Assembly: GCA_015143295.1 (NCBI GenBank)
Contig: CM026570.1
Coordinates: 6,038,047 to 6,102,046 of the forward strand
Origin: Tetracentron sinense
Taxonomy: Eukaryota > Streptophyta > Magnoliopsida > Trochodendrales > Trochodendraceae
Reading direction: 5' to 3'
Length of the DNA: 64,000 nucleotides
In this document: in pieces, positions 11,916 through 21,845 of the stretch
Layout of the letters: each line of letters starts with the position of its first letter
Numbering within the stretch: the stretch's first letter is position 1
Position numbers and translations under genes: made by a program
Notes under the pieces: generated by a model
What the model was told of the DNA's origin: nothing
Database searches by the model: none
What the model saw: the letters and a program-made list of their open reading frames with translations, nothing else

Positions 11916-13280
11916 TATGACCACTCACACTCATAAATAGTATATTAACAAAGAAAGTGGTGCCACTGAGTATTATAACTAGATAAACTAGTTTAATGGA
12001 ACCTATAGTAGGTAGTCTTTTGTAGACCCAAAATATTATGATGCAAAATAGTGTGACGTTCGAGTTTAGGTTTAAAAAAATAATGATAAAAATCCCATTA
12101 TGTGACTTGACCTAGTAAGTTGAGTCCAAAAACTCGGCTCGACTCAATCAAGTCACCTATGTAACTCTACAAATATTGTCTCCTTCAAGTTTTAAGGTGA
12201 CTCAACTTGAAATTCAGTCGAGTCAAGTAATTCGGATGAGTTACTCGGGTGACTCACCGAGTTTTCAAATTATGGATAAAAGACCCACCCAAAATCGACC
12301 AATGAGGCAAAACTTTCACCCTAACCCGTGGAATGACTCATTGGTTTGTACGAGTTGACAGGTCAAGTCCAAAATTTCCCCTAGAGGATCTAACTTTAGA
12401 CACAAAAATTTTCCTTAAAAAATTAGTGCAATGCTTCTCTTTTTAGTGTATGGTAGTTGCTTCACCGCCATGAAGAAGATCTCCGCCTTAAAATTAGTCT
12501 TAAAAACATTTTTTTATGGGAAGTGATTAGGCTACCACGCATTTGACTATGAAGTTAAATGTCTACATGTCCCTTTTAACATCCCTTTAACTATGGTTAA
12601 ACTTAAAAAATTGAGGTTAATATTTTTGTTTTGTTTTTAAAAACAAAAGTTAGATTACTTAATCCTAGGAGAGTGAAAATCTTAACTAGAGGTGTTGAAA
12701 AAGGAGGCATGGATCAATGAGGACAACACATTTGACTACATAGTCAAATATGGCAGAAAGTTAAACTTTTTCCCTTTTTTTTATTAGAAGTGTTTGCCCT
12801 ACTTTCAGTCAACCCCTACTTCTACCCTCCACCGGGTATGAGAGAGAAATTGGACAGGTTGGTGGAGGGTGAGAGTAGGGGTTAACATTTTATTTTTTAA
12901 TCATTGCAAATAGCTTAGAAAGTGTGTACCTTCCCCCTCTCCCCCCACCCAAAAAAAAAAAAAAAAAAGGCTTAAGAGGTGTAAGATATATATTACCGTA
13001 ATATAAGGTGATCCTAATTTATTTGGTACGTCTGGTAGGCCTTGTGTGTGTTTGTATTTAAATGATTAGTGTTTAACAAAAAGAAACTTATTTGGTAATA
13101 AAGTAATTATCCTCATGTAGTAAAAGTTCGAAGACTCTTCTTCATGAGTTTAGATGGGTAAGCTCACTTGCGTTGTTACCGTCAGTGTCTAAGAAAATAG
13201 GGGCCACCAACTATTGATGTGGAGAACACTCTTTGTTGAAAGTGAGGCCCAGTTTTTAAGATAAATGGATCAGCGCTGTT
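11916..13280. other. Intergenic repeats upstream of GRX copy 1
   Basis: No gene is seen. At 12560-12720 lies a fragment of the TGTCCCTTTTAACATCC MITE family. At 12785-12895 lies a short inverted repeat with CCCTACTTTCAGTCAACCCC facing GAGAGTAGGGGTTAACA. An A-run is at 12951-12968. Confidence 0.5.
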
Positions 13281-13965
13281 GTTGCCCGTATGAAGTCTCT
13301 TTCTCATGAGCAAACATCATACACCATGACACCAAGAAATGACATACGTACGTAAATGAAAAAGCAGGTAAAGATGCCATGAAGTCCCACCACATTATCT
13401 TCTTCTCATCCTTACAATTTAGAAACAGATTGATAGAGAGTAGGGGAGGGAATTTCAATTTACAACAAAGCATATATAAGATAAAGAAGAATGCGAGTTC
13501 GGATCGTGGCATCACAGATTTGGACAAAAAAGACATCTCCATCCAAATACAAAAGTTGAACACTTTCTCGACCTTAATCATTCCAAATATCGAACAAAAT
13601 CTTACTCCTACATGAAAAAAAATAAAATAAAAAAAAGACTCATTATCGATTCTATTATAAAATTATTCTCATTCATTTAATTTTGGAAATTACTAACAAA
13701 ATAGCCGGTCTTCATTGGTCCATGCCACACTTTTAAACAATCAACAGCTATGGTTAAGATTCACTCCCTCCTAAGATTAAGAAATTCAACTTGATTTTGA
13801 GGAAGAAAAAAAATCTTAGCTTCAATTTATTAAGTTTAACCAGAGTTAAAGGAGGCGTTAAAAGGGACACGAGGACATATTGCTAAGTTAAGCAGTGGAC
13901 CCGGGGTCTGCTAATTATTGCTCTTTAATTTTTAATTCCTCTTTTAATTCTTCTCCGACTCCCAG
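13281..13965 (-). other. Conserved distal flank block (unit 1)
   Basis: Matches the blocks at 2101-2356, 22240-22560, 34180-34560 and 40480-41230. A TGTCCCTTTT-family fragment sits at 13730-13880. The overlapping frames at 13270-13615 are not conserved between units and are not called. Confidence 0.55.
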
Positions 13966-14015
13966 ATTAGATTGCTCGTACTCAATTCCATGCATTTGAT
14001 TCTCCGTGTGGGCAT

Positions 14016-14182
14016 CTTTGTACGTGTGCTGTTGCTTTCTTGTTCAATTGCAATTGAGCAATTGATGTAGATTTCTTTGTACTTGTGCTGTTGCTTTCTT
14101 GTTCAATTGCAATTGAGCAATTGATGTAGATTTCTTTGTACTTGTGCTGTTGCTTTCTTGTTCAATTGCAATTGAGCAATTG
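14016..14182. repeat. 59-bp tandem repeat, about 2.8 copies
   Basis: The motif TGTTCAATTGCAATTGAGCA begins at 14041, 14100 and 14159, a period of 59 bp with almost no divergence. It lies inside the conserved flank block, next to the segment TTGTACGTGTGCTGTTGC, and is absent from the other units, so the expansion is local and recent. Confidence 0.85.
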
Positions 14183-14984
14183 ATAAATCACGTGGATTTC
14201 TATTCAATACATGCTTTTGGGCAACGCGTGCATGCTGTGCCATTGATGTAGATTCCTTGACCCTTTGTTTGATTTCAGATCACTGCCAATCAATTGCAAT
14301 TGAGCTCAGGAATTGTTCAACCCCAAGGGTTAGTGAATATTATTGAGTAAAAATGGGTCGGTTGGGGCCAGCCCGAACCGTTCCTACTTCAAAAGGGGTA
14401 GAGCTCAAACCTATATGTAACAAAGCTCATTTAGAATCGGCCCAAGCCCAAGTCCAAGCCCCAGCCCAACCTGTTGATAGCCCTACAACCTGTAATTGAG
14501 CTAGAGTTGGCTCGAGAGCTAGCTCATTGACAAAAGCTACTTACTGAGTAGGCTGGGCCATTCTGTTTCTTAGCATCCGTTCTTTGTTCTTGCTAACAAG
14601 ATAATCATCGCATGAGAATTTCTCCAGGAACTATCAAAATGCAAGCTTCTATTTTATTTTTATTTTTTTGGCAATGGAGCTGTCCCAAAGCCTTTGAGCT
14701 AAGGACTAGTACCTTCGGATATCACCAACCCATTCGGAATTGGAAATAGACGAACTCACTTAGGTTAGGTCTCATCACAAAGTTAAAAAATTTAAAATTT
14801 CTATTTTGGGTTTTAACTTGTTAAAATCATAACTATAAGTATCTTATATTTCCATATAAATTTTATAAAGAGGATTCTTGTCTAGTTACCAAGTATACAT
14901 AGAATTATAACCAAGCCAAAGTGAACCTCAATTAGAGCCGAGTCGAGTTAGAGCCCACTACTCGTGTTGCCGATCGATTAAAGG
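14183..14984. other. Intergenic DNA without recognised gene
   Basis: Degenerate repeats only. The part 14340-14560 (GTCGGTTGGGGCCAGCCCGA onward) resembles low-complexity ends of non-autonomous elements common in plants, but no matching inverted end was found. Confidence 0.4.
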
Positions 14985-15670
14985 TGTAACACTCTCATAT
15001 TTCAACATTTTCACATATTCTGATAAAGCAACACGTTATTTTTTTTGTTTCTCTCCATTACTTTTGCAATCGGTTCAAAAGTTACAGAAGTAACTTAAAA
15101 GCAAGTTATAAAAGTGACTGAAGCACGTCACTTTTTTATGAGAGTATGGACAACGTTTCCGTTGTGACTTTGACAACGTGCTCGTTGTCTAAAGCACAAC
15201 GTAAACGTTGTACTCTTGACAACGTCTTTGTCGTTACGCGAACAACAAGTCCGTTGTCTCACCGACAACGATGTCGTGCTGTGTTTTAAGACATCTACGC
15301 CGTAACCGAGCTCAAGTCAACAACGAGACTGACTCGTAGGAGGAAGTGATCAGGAGGCGATCCATAATTCCGACAGGCGTGCCGAACGCGCCGTTTCGTG
15401 CCGAAAGCACTGTCTTGACATTTAATGCTGGTCACTTCTGCGTACTGTCCGATCCCATCCGATTGGACTCATAGGAGACTCTCACGTGTGATGCAACCGG
15501 CGGCAGATATGTCTAAGATATTTGGCAATGAGTGCAAATACACGTGGTATGGACACCTATGGCCATCCATGGTCATCAATGGCCATACCAACCTTACCCT
15601 ATAAAAACCCCGTGATTTTTAGTGCACAGGACACTTGTTCATCAACCTAGATTGGTATTCTTAATAAACC
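14985..15670 (+). mobile_element. LTR-like region with TATA box and hairpin array
   Basis: Begins TGTAACACTCTC and includes a tandem hairpin array (15150-15287), a GC-richer stretch, and a TATA-like box CCTATAAAAACCCC at about 15598-15611 followed by a likely transcript start region. This arrangement resembles the U3 and R parts of an LTR. No partner LTR or coding domain is present in the window and the right end is not defined. It could alternatively be the promoter of a lost gene. Confidence 0.4.
15150..15287. repeat. Six-unit 23-bp tandem array of small hairpins
   Basis: ACAAC begins at 15150, 15173, 15196, 15219, 15242 and 15265, an exact 23-bp period. The first three units contain ACAACGnnnnCGTTGT (6-bp stem, 4-base loop) followed by a 7-base variable spacer; the later three are decayed versions. 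The loops and spacers differ while the stems are kept. Confidence 0.85.
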
Positions 15671-15721
15671 GAATTATAAGTTGTATAACTATCAAAACTT
15701 AAGGGGAGGTTAGTATTATGG

Positions 15722-15892
15722 GAAATGCTAATGAGACCGCAAAGGGTTGAGACCACACTGAGACCGTGCACGTGATGAGCGGATCTCACAAAAATAAAAT
15801 CAGATTTATGAAAATTTTGAGATCTGCTCATCACATGTGCGGTCTCGATGTGGTCTCGGCCCTTTAATGTCTCAGTAGCAAAGTCCAAAAAC
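15722..15892. mobile_element. MITE of the GAGACC family, copy 1
   Basis: Imperfect inverted arms (AATGAGACCGCAAAGGGTTG at left; CGGCCCTTTAATGTCTCAGT at right) enclose inverted GATCTGCTCATCAC-type sequence. Related copies are at 21675-21845 and 35575-35745. Confidence 0.5.
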
Positions 15893-16069
15893 ACCAAGAA
15901 AATTTTTGCAATAATCAAAAACTTGAACATGTTTCTTTTATGATAAGAATTTAAATATGAGTATTATGAGGCAGAGCTTTGCTTCAAGGCATTTGTGCAG
16001 AGCTTCCTTTTAACGTCAAGTTGGTGACAGTCTTGTAATTATTGAGATATGCACGAATAGTTTTGAAAA
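15893..16069. other. Hairpin MITE remnant
   Basis: Contains GCAGAGCTTTGCTTC and GTGCAGAGCTTCC, degenerate pieces of the GAGCTCTGCATC family seen at 7735. No gene. Confidence 0.3.
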
Positions 16070-16289
16070 AAAAAAAAGGGTTTTTTTTTTTGTATAAAAG
16101 CCCCTATCTTTTCAGCTATTTGTAAATATCCCTTGTGTTTTGTGATTTTGTATTTTGCCCCTATTAACTTTCATATCTTTTGTAGATCCACCGTTTTATC
16201 TATAACTTAGATAACAATGTTAATTTTTTTAATGAAAAGACTACTTTAACCTTTTTTTAATGGGTCATGATTCTTTACCGCCCTCTACA

Positions 16290-16960
16290 TATCATAACCA
16301 TAACGAGTCCCATTCATCTCCTTTTAATTGTGGTTAAGCTTAATTCACCTAAAGTTCATAATTTTTTTTCCTTTCTAAGAACCGAGGTTAGATGGATGAA
16401 TTCTAACGGTGAGTGAATAGGTGTTAAAAGGGACACATGACACAACTAGTAGAGTCTCCTTTAACTATGGTTAAGCATAATAAACTTAAGGTTAATATTT
16501 TTCTTCTTCTAAAACTCAAGGTTAGATAGATGAACCCTAGGAGTGAGTGAATTTTAACCACAGTTAATGGTCTTAAAAGTGACACGTGATGGCTTTTAGT
16601 GTCTCCTTTAACTGTGGTTAAACATAATCAACTTAAGGTTAATATTTTTTTTTCTAAAATACAAAGTTAGATTGATAAATCCTAGGGGAGAGTGAATCTT
16701 AACTACAATTAGTGCGTGTTAAAAGGGACATGTGGCAGCCTGTAAAGCCCCCTTTTAACTATGGTTAAGAACAATTAACCTAAGGTTAATATTTTTATTT
16801 CTAAAATCTAAGGTTAAGATGGATGAATCTTAAGTTGGGGAATCTTAACCATAGTTTGTGGGTGTTAAAAGCAACATGTGGCGGCTTGTAGAGCCTTCTT
16901 TAACTATGGTAAGAATAATCAACAAAGTTAGATTGATGAATCCTAGGGGCGAATGAATCT
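16290..16960. repeat. Tandem array of about 145-bp units from a MITE family
   Basis: Homologous starts (CCTTTAACTATGGTTAAG or variants) fall at about 16320, 16457, 16604, 16750 and 16895, giving periods of 137-147 bp. Each unit runs through AACTTAAGGTTAATATTTTT, AAGGTTAGAT and GTTAAAAGGGACA. It is the same family as the dispersed TGTCCCTTTT elements, here arranged head to tail. Confidence 0.7.
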
Positions 16961-17026
16961 TAACCAGACAGCTCAGTGGGTTCATGCACTTCTTTGTGAA
17001 ATTTTTTTACAAATAGTATTGAAATC

Positions 17027-17316
17027 GGCCTTGGATTGTCTCCGGCGAAGCTAGAAAGCCCTTGTTAGGGCAACCATAGAATAGGGGACAAGTGGTGGAG
17101 AAGTCAACATCATGGGCCTCATGATTTTGACTTCTCCACACACTATATGACACATGGCCATAAGGTGTTGAGATAAAGGGGGAGAGATATCAAGTGGGGA
17201 GAAGTTAAAATCATGAGGAGAAAATGAAATGACTTCTTCCCTTTTAACGCCACATGTCCCCAATTCTATGGTTGCCCAAGAGAGTTTTCTGGCTTCGCTA
17301 GAGACAATCCGAGGGC
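17027..17316. mobile_element. Mutator-like MITE with 9-bp target duplication
   Basis: A 290-bp element bounded by direct repeats ATTGAAATC at 17018-17026 and 17317-17325. Terminal inverted repeats are GGCCTTGGATTGTCTC at left and, in reverse complement, GCCCTCGGATTGTCTC at right, extending about 32 bp. The 9-bp duplication fits Mutator-type MITEs. Relatives are at 33794-34085 and 58549-58838. Confidence 0.8.
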
Positions 17317-17430
17317 ATTGAAATCAGAATAAGGATTTAAAAGTTAGTGGAACAATACAAAATAACAAAAAAAAAAAAAAAGGTATTTACAAATAATTGA
17401 AAAGATAAGAGGGATTTCACCAAAAAAATA

Positions 17431-17914
17431 TCTCTACACACCGTCACATTTAACCGACTTTCCATTAAATAGGACCTCCAATCAAACACCTGTAGGAAGC
17501 GATCCGCGTCATATTTAAACTCTTATCATAAATGTAAAAAAATCTAACCTCCGTCCAACGTACTTAATTAACAGGATCACCACCTAAAAAGTATTGTTGA
17601 GAAGGAATATGTACACTTAGAGATCAAAACTTTCCAGTTGTACTCGTCACTCTTTGGGACAAAAGAACAAGAATCTTGTGGTGGGATGAGCCCACAAGTA
17701 TTTTTGCAAAGGAAAGTATTTAAAACTCACAATATGTATTATTGAGAGCTCGGTACCCAATTGAAAATCCAACGGAACCAAGGTGCACTTGCGTTAAATG
17801 TTGGGTCTCACTAACTCTCGACACTATCGAGAGTTTGAAATCATTTTCTTTTGCTCAGGACGCAAAAGGGTGTCAATTGTCAAGAAAGTGGGGTTTGCAC
17901 TCCCATTGTCCAAT
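17431..17914. other. Intergenic DNA, nothing recognised
   Basis: AT-rich sequence without conserved blocks, inverted ends or protein similarity that I can recognise. Confidence 0.4.
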
Positions 17915-18185
17915 GGGTAATGCTAAGCTCTATTTTCTTTTAAACCCACTTCAAAAAAGAGATTAATTTTCATGGAGAGCTCTGCATCGGAGCCCCCTTT
18001 TTACACTACAGGAGGCTCCGCATGATGCAGAGCTCCACTTTATCCACATTTTGCATCCTGTAGTGTAAAAACAGGGCTCCGCATGAAGCAGAGCTCCGTG
18101 TTATTGTTGCCACTAAGAAAAAGACCGTTTTGAACTAGCATTCCATCCAATAAAAAGAGAGTGTTGCTAGCATTATCCCGAGTGA
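17915..18185. mobile_element. GGGTAATGCTAG-type MITE with nested hairpin MITE
   Basis: The outer ends GGGTAATGCTAAGCTC and, at right in reverse complement, CGGGATAATGCTAGCAAC form inverted repeats. Inside, 17975-18100 is a hairpin MITE with GGAGCTCTGCATCATGCGGA-type arms. A similar outer element is at 24394-24620. Confidence 0.5.
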
Positions 18186-18984
18186 AACTTAGCAACGACT
18201 AAGGTGACAAGCCTTTTGCAGAAGAATTCCTCTTACTGCGAATACAAGTTCGTCTAAGACGTACTCTTTGGACTTCCTTTTAGATTCGGGTCAATGAGCA
18301 AGCTTAGTTCACCTGAACCCGTGACCCAAACTTCATAGACTTACACATATCGAGCGAGCCAAAACATGACCCGGATCGGTTTAAAGATCATACTAAGCAA
18401 CACTGAACAAAGACGTGACATGACCCACTCAGATCTTTGCTTGGATGCTCATGAAGAAAGTCCCTTGTATTTTTTTTACTTTCATTTTTTTGCCTTCTGG
18501 TAGTGGACGTCCTTAACAAGCTCATATTCGCATTTCCAACACTTGCATTCCAGTTTTTTTTTTTTAGTGTTTCGAAGATCTGGTTACGTACCATCATTAG
18601 TTTTTTTTGGTTGGAAAGATAATCTCATTCATAACTGAAAGGAGAAACAACAGTACTGGTAGCTACATGGGGGACGAGGTCCACAGTGAAAAAGAACACC
18701 AAAAGATTAGAGGCAGTGGATGCTCTCATTTAGAGCCTCATGGGCCTCAAGATGAGTTGCAATGTTTGCTTGACATTGGTACGTACAATCATTCACATTG
18801 GTCTGTACTGCGGATTCGATTTCAATCTTTTACCGAGGAATAAAGGGAATGAAGTTGATGTTTGTTCATCACTACTTATCATTACTTATCATGGGTATCC
18901 ATGGAAGAATAAGCAATGCATCTCTTCGATTAGCGACCGGGTTTCATAAATGACACTATCCATGGAAGATTAGCACCCATGGTA
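18186..18984. other. Intergenic DNA, no gene called
   Basis: The frames at 18388-18597, 18607-18843 and 18740-18949 overlap, show no family motif and are not repeated in other units. The stretch 18600-18840 beginning with a T-run could be a LINE or gene fragment, but I do not recognise it. Confidence 0.35.
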
Positions 18985-19985
18985 TCTTATCTCGGCCGGG
19001 TGCATTTCTGCATAAGAACATGAACATCTTTCTTTGGTAAGGATAAAATTAATAACCATGGCCAATCGCATTACAAAGGTTCATGAGTCTCTCGCCCGTA
19101 TTGATTTTGTTATTCAATAATGATCGAGATGGGGCACTAAGTGCACTTCTGTTCTTCAGTACTGGTTCATAGTTGTAAGAGAATTAATCCCACATCGACT
19201 AAATAGAGAAATAGTTGTGGCCTTATATACATGTAAGGCCTCTCCACTCATTGCCAATTGGTTTTGAGTTGGACGCTTTCACATGGTATCAGAGCTCAAA
19301 AAGTCCAACGGCCAAATTATGCCCACACTCACGATGACAGATCCAAACAGAAAGGCTGCATGATTGACGATCCAAAAAGAGGCGCACGTGACAGACCTAA
19401 AATTAGGGCTGCACGTGAGGGGGCATGTAAGATAATTAATCCCACATCGACTAAATAGAGAAATAATTGTAGCCTTATATACATGTAAGGCCTTTCAACT
19501 CATTGCTAATTGGTTTTGAGTTGGACGCTTTCACAATAGTTTGGGAATACTTAGTGTATAGTTTCAAATATTCTTAAGAAGGCACCAGTAGAACACCATG
19601 TATAGCTTTCATTAAAGACGATTGATTTGTTACTGATTAAGAATAATATAAAATTAAAGCTGAATGCTGCACTTCAAGATACAAACAACACTACTAATAA
19701 TGTCACTCCATATCTACTAATCATGATTGAGAAATTTACCATTTTGCCACCACAGACCACAGATATAAGCATAAGCTAGGCATAATCTATTTCTAACTCA
19801 GTAGACCGACCACTACGATGCTCGATAAACTATTACTATGGTGTTTATCCTCATATTAAACGACCGATACAAAAGTCGTTACTTGTAATGGTATACGATT
19901 GCAAGGCGCTTATTCTCCTATTATGGTATCAGATTGCACTGCGCTTATTCGATTTCCTATTATGGTACTAGAGCAAGTCAGTTCG
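18985..19985 (-). other. 3' flank of GRX copy 2
   Basis: Homologous to 9870-10548 below GRX copy 1. It differs by the TRIM insertion at 19174-19535, which splits the motif GGTTCATAGTTTGGGAAT seen intact at 10063-10080. Confidence 0.65.
19174..19535 (+). mobile_element. Complete TRIM retrotransposon (362 bp)
   Basis: Two direct LTRs of 110 bp (19174-19283 and 19426-19535) start TGTAAG and end TTTCACA. A perfect primer-binding site TGGTATCAGAGC (initiator tRNA-Met) follows the first LTR at 19284-19295. A purine tract GTGAGGGGG precedes the second LTR at 19415-19423. The element is bounded by the 5-bp target duplication ATAGT at 19169-19173 and 19536-19540. The internal part is only 142 bp with no coding capacity, so it is a terminal-repeat retrotransposon in miniature that needs another element's enzymes. 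The LTRs differ at only a few positions, indicating a fairly recent insertion. It sits in the 3' flank of GRX copy 2 and is absent from copy 1, which dates it after that duplication. Confidence 0.93.
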
Positions 19986-20294
19986 TTACACCCATATAGC
20001 TCCGGCCCGTATAAGCCATGGTCTGAGAGAGCTACTGAGTTGAAGGGTCATGACCTCGCTAGCTCCGCCTGCCAATTTGCCACCGATGAACACGGCTGGA
20101 ATGGCTGGATTACAGCCCATTCTCAACAGTGCCCTCTCTAATTCTCTTCCGTTAGGGTCCTCGTCGAGCTGATGAACTAAGGGGTAGGCTCCATGCTCTG
20201 AAATGAGTGTCTTGATAGTGTGGCACATGCAACAATTGCTCCTACTGAAGATCACCACCGGATTTTGAGATGCCAATCTCATCACTGTCTCCAT
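19986..20294 (-). CDS. CC-type glutaredoxin, copy 2
   Basis: A 102-residue class III glutaredoxin with active site CCMC at residues 21-24, AIP and GG glutathione-site motifs, and C-terminus AGAIWV. It differs from copy 1 mainly at the N-terminus (METVMRLASQN against MAERVMRLAAQK) and at a few later positions. The open frame continues upstream to a Met at 20387, which would add 31 residues. I choose the Met at 20292-20294 because it gives the family length and aligns with copy 1; the extension aligns with the untranslated leader of copy 1. A TATA box lies at about 20430-20442. The inferred role is redox or adaptor function with TGA bZIP factors, as for the family. It appears intact. Confidence 0.9.
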   Translation of the reverse strand: METVMRLASQNPVVIFSRSNCCMCHTIKTLISEHGAYPLVHQLDEDPNGRELERALLRMGCNPAIPAVFIGGKLAGGASEVMTLQLSSSLRPWLIRAGAIWV

Positions 20295-20790
20295 AACTAG
20301 GATTACTGAACAAGATCTTACGACAAAGGCGTCGGAGGATTGGATCGAAATTAGGGAAGAAGAAGGCAATGTGAGTTGTGGAAACACTAAGAGGTTTTGC
20401 TGTGAGGAACTTGAGCTCCCACGCAGACCTATTTATATAGGCTGAAGTTGGTGATGGACTACATTGTTTTACAGAAACAAATTGCAAGAACAAAGAATAG
20501 AGAATGGTTGTTTTAGATATTTCGGTGGATTCCCAAATAACCCTTTCTTATCATTAACTGACAGTGACCCTTGTGCCTCACTATACAGAGAATAACCCGT
20601 GTTTCATTTGACAAATCTTTTTATACAAGGCTAAAGGAAATTTTGGAATTGTACGGAAAGCCATTTCCCAAATGGCAAAATTTTCCTTATATTGTCCTAG
20701 CTAGACTCTTAGATTTGGTTCCGTAATTCTCCTAAGAGGCAGTCATTGACCCGACATGTTAACCCGTCCGCGTTTTCGGTGTTTTGGTGG
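20295..20790 (-). promoter_or_regulatory. Promoter of GRX copy 2
   Basis: TATA-like CTATATAAATAG (minus strand) at about 20430-20442, then the conserved GGATTCCCAAATAACC segment near 20526. Homologous to 10861-11340. Confidence 0.7.
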
Positions 20791-21165
20791 ATGATATAGT
20801 TACGAGAGTTAGTTTAGAGAATACAAATGGTGTAATGAGGTGAGATGAGATACCCTCAATCTCATTTTATAGCTAGATTTGAATTTTAAAAAATATTAGG
20901 ATTAATTAATTTCATTTGATTATTAGGATTATATTTGATAGAGTTTTTATCTTGAGATAATGTAATATAAACCTTTTATGAAGTCATTGTAAATCATCCA
21001 AGTTATACTTAAATAAATCTATTTTCTATCAATAGTGATATGAGAGGGTGTGCGTGTTGTCATCTCTACCCGCCCATGACTTAGTACATATGCTAACCTA
21101 CTAACCGAGGTTGCAGCCTAACTGCGTATCTCTCACCCAAAAAAAATAAAAATAAAATAAAAGTA
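20791..21165 (+). mobile_element. TRIM-like LTR remnant
   Basis: Splits a conserved segment of the unit (GTGGATGATGTGAGAAC in copy 1). It contains ATTAGGATTATATTTGATAG, GTAAATCATCC and CTATTTTCTATCAATAG, and then TGATATGAGAGGG, which resembles a degraded tRNA-Met primer-binding site. It is similar in pattern to the TRIM at 54660-55355. No second LTR is seen. Confidence 0.45.
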
Positions 21166-21674
21166 AAACTTGTGTTATCCGGACTGAATTATGATTTGAT
21201 TTGGTCTGAAGGCAATATTCGGTCCAGCCCGACCCATATAGAGGTCTCTCCTATCATCTTATGATTGGCATAAAAAAAAACAGCACTATCTATATTGGAG
21301 CACCTGTTGTGTTGGGAAAAGTTGGGGTTTATCCCATGAGACCAATTACCAAAACCTTTTCTGTATTCGCATCCATTTCATGAAGACCAAAAGCCAAAAG
21401 AAAGAAAAGTATAAGAAGAATGTAGAAAAATCTTGAAAAGAAAAGCCAAAATTCAATCACTAACCATTTCACCCATCACAGATTTTTGGATGGTGGTGAT
21501 GAAATCATCGTAGACATGCAACCCTCCGTACAACAACCCAATATTCATGTGACTAGGTTGGTGGGCCATTCTAGGTGAATGATGCACCATGGCCATCTTT
21601 TGATGAAAATTTCTGATAGTCTACAATTTGTTGCATCTACAGTAGAGAACTAAAAGAAGGAAAAAAAAAAAATT
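21166..21674 (-). other. Conserved 5' flank (unit 2)
   Basis: Carries the anchor blocks at 21180-21350 shared by all minus-strand units and the segment ATTTTTGGATGGTGGTGATG found also at 714-733, 33228 and 40101. Confidence 0.6.
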
Positions 21675-21845
21675 AGGATAAAGCTTCTGAGACCCCCTTA
21701 GGGCCTAGACCATGCTCTAAGAGCATGGGATTTCAAGTGAGGACTACCTATGAAGGGCCCCACCTGAAATCCCATGCTCATAGAGCATGGTCTTGGTGGT
21801 CTTGGCCCTAATGGGGTTTAGTAGCAAAGTCCAAAAAATTATAGA
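21675..21845. mobile_element. MITE of the GAGACC family, copy 2
   Basis: The left arm GATAAAGCTTCTGAGACCCC then GACCATGCTCTAAGAGCATG faces an inverted right arm ending TAGTAGCAAAGTCC. The arms are about 60 bp. It closely resembles 35575-35745. Confidence 0.65.

Larger units (their letters stand above)
16070..17430. mobile_element. Composite inverted-repeat element with nested MITEs
   Basis: The outer arms are an approximately 90-bp imperfect inverted repeat: the left includes TATCTTTTCAGCTATTTGTA, and the right, in reverse complement, TATCTTTTCAATTATTTGTA. Inside are a 145-bp tandem array and a Mutator-like MITE. No gene is seen; the frame at 17051-17263 lies in the MITE. Confidence 0.5.

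Noticed and set aside
15150..15287. 23-bp array as a CRISPR array
   Set aside because: Spacers are only about 7 bases, the context is a plant genome with an LTR-like promoter, and no cas genes exist.
19899..20141. Plus-strand frame over GRX copy 2 (and similar frames at 31848 and 36170)
   Set aside because: Antisense shadows of the GRX coding regions.
20295..20387. 31-residue N-terminal extension of GRX copy 2
   Set aside because: The equivalent region in copy 1 is untranslated leader and the family start is the internal Met.
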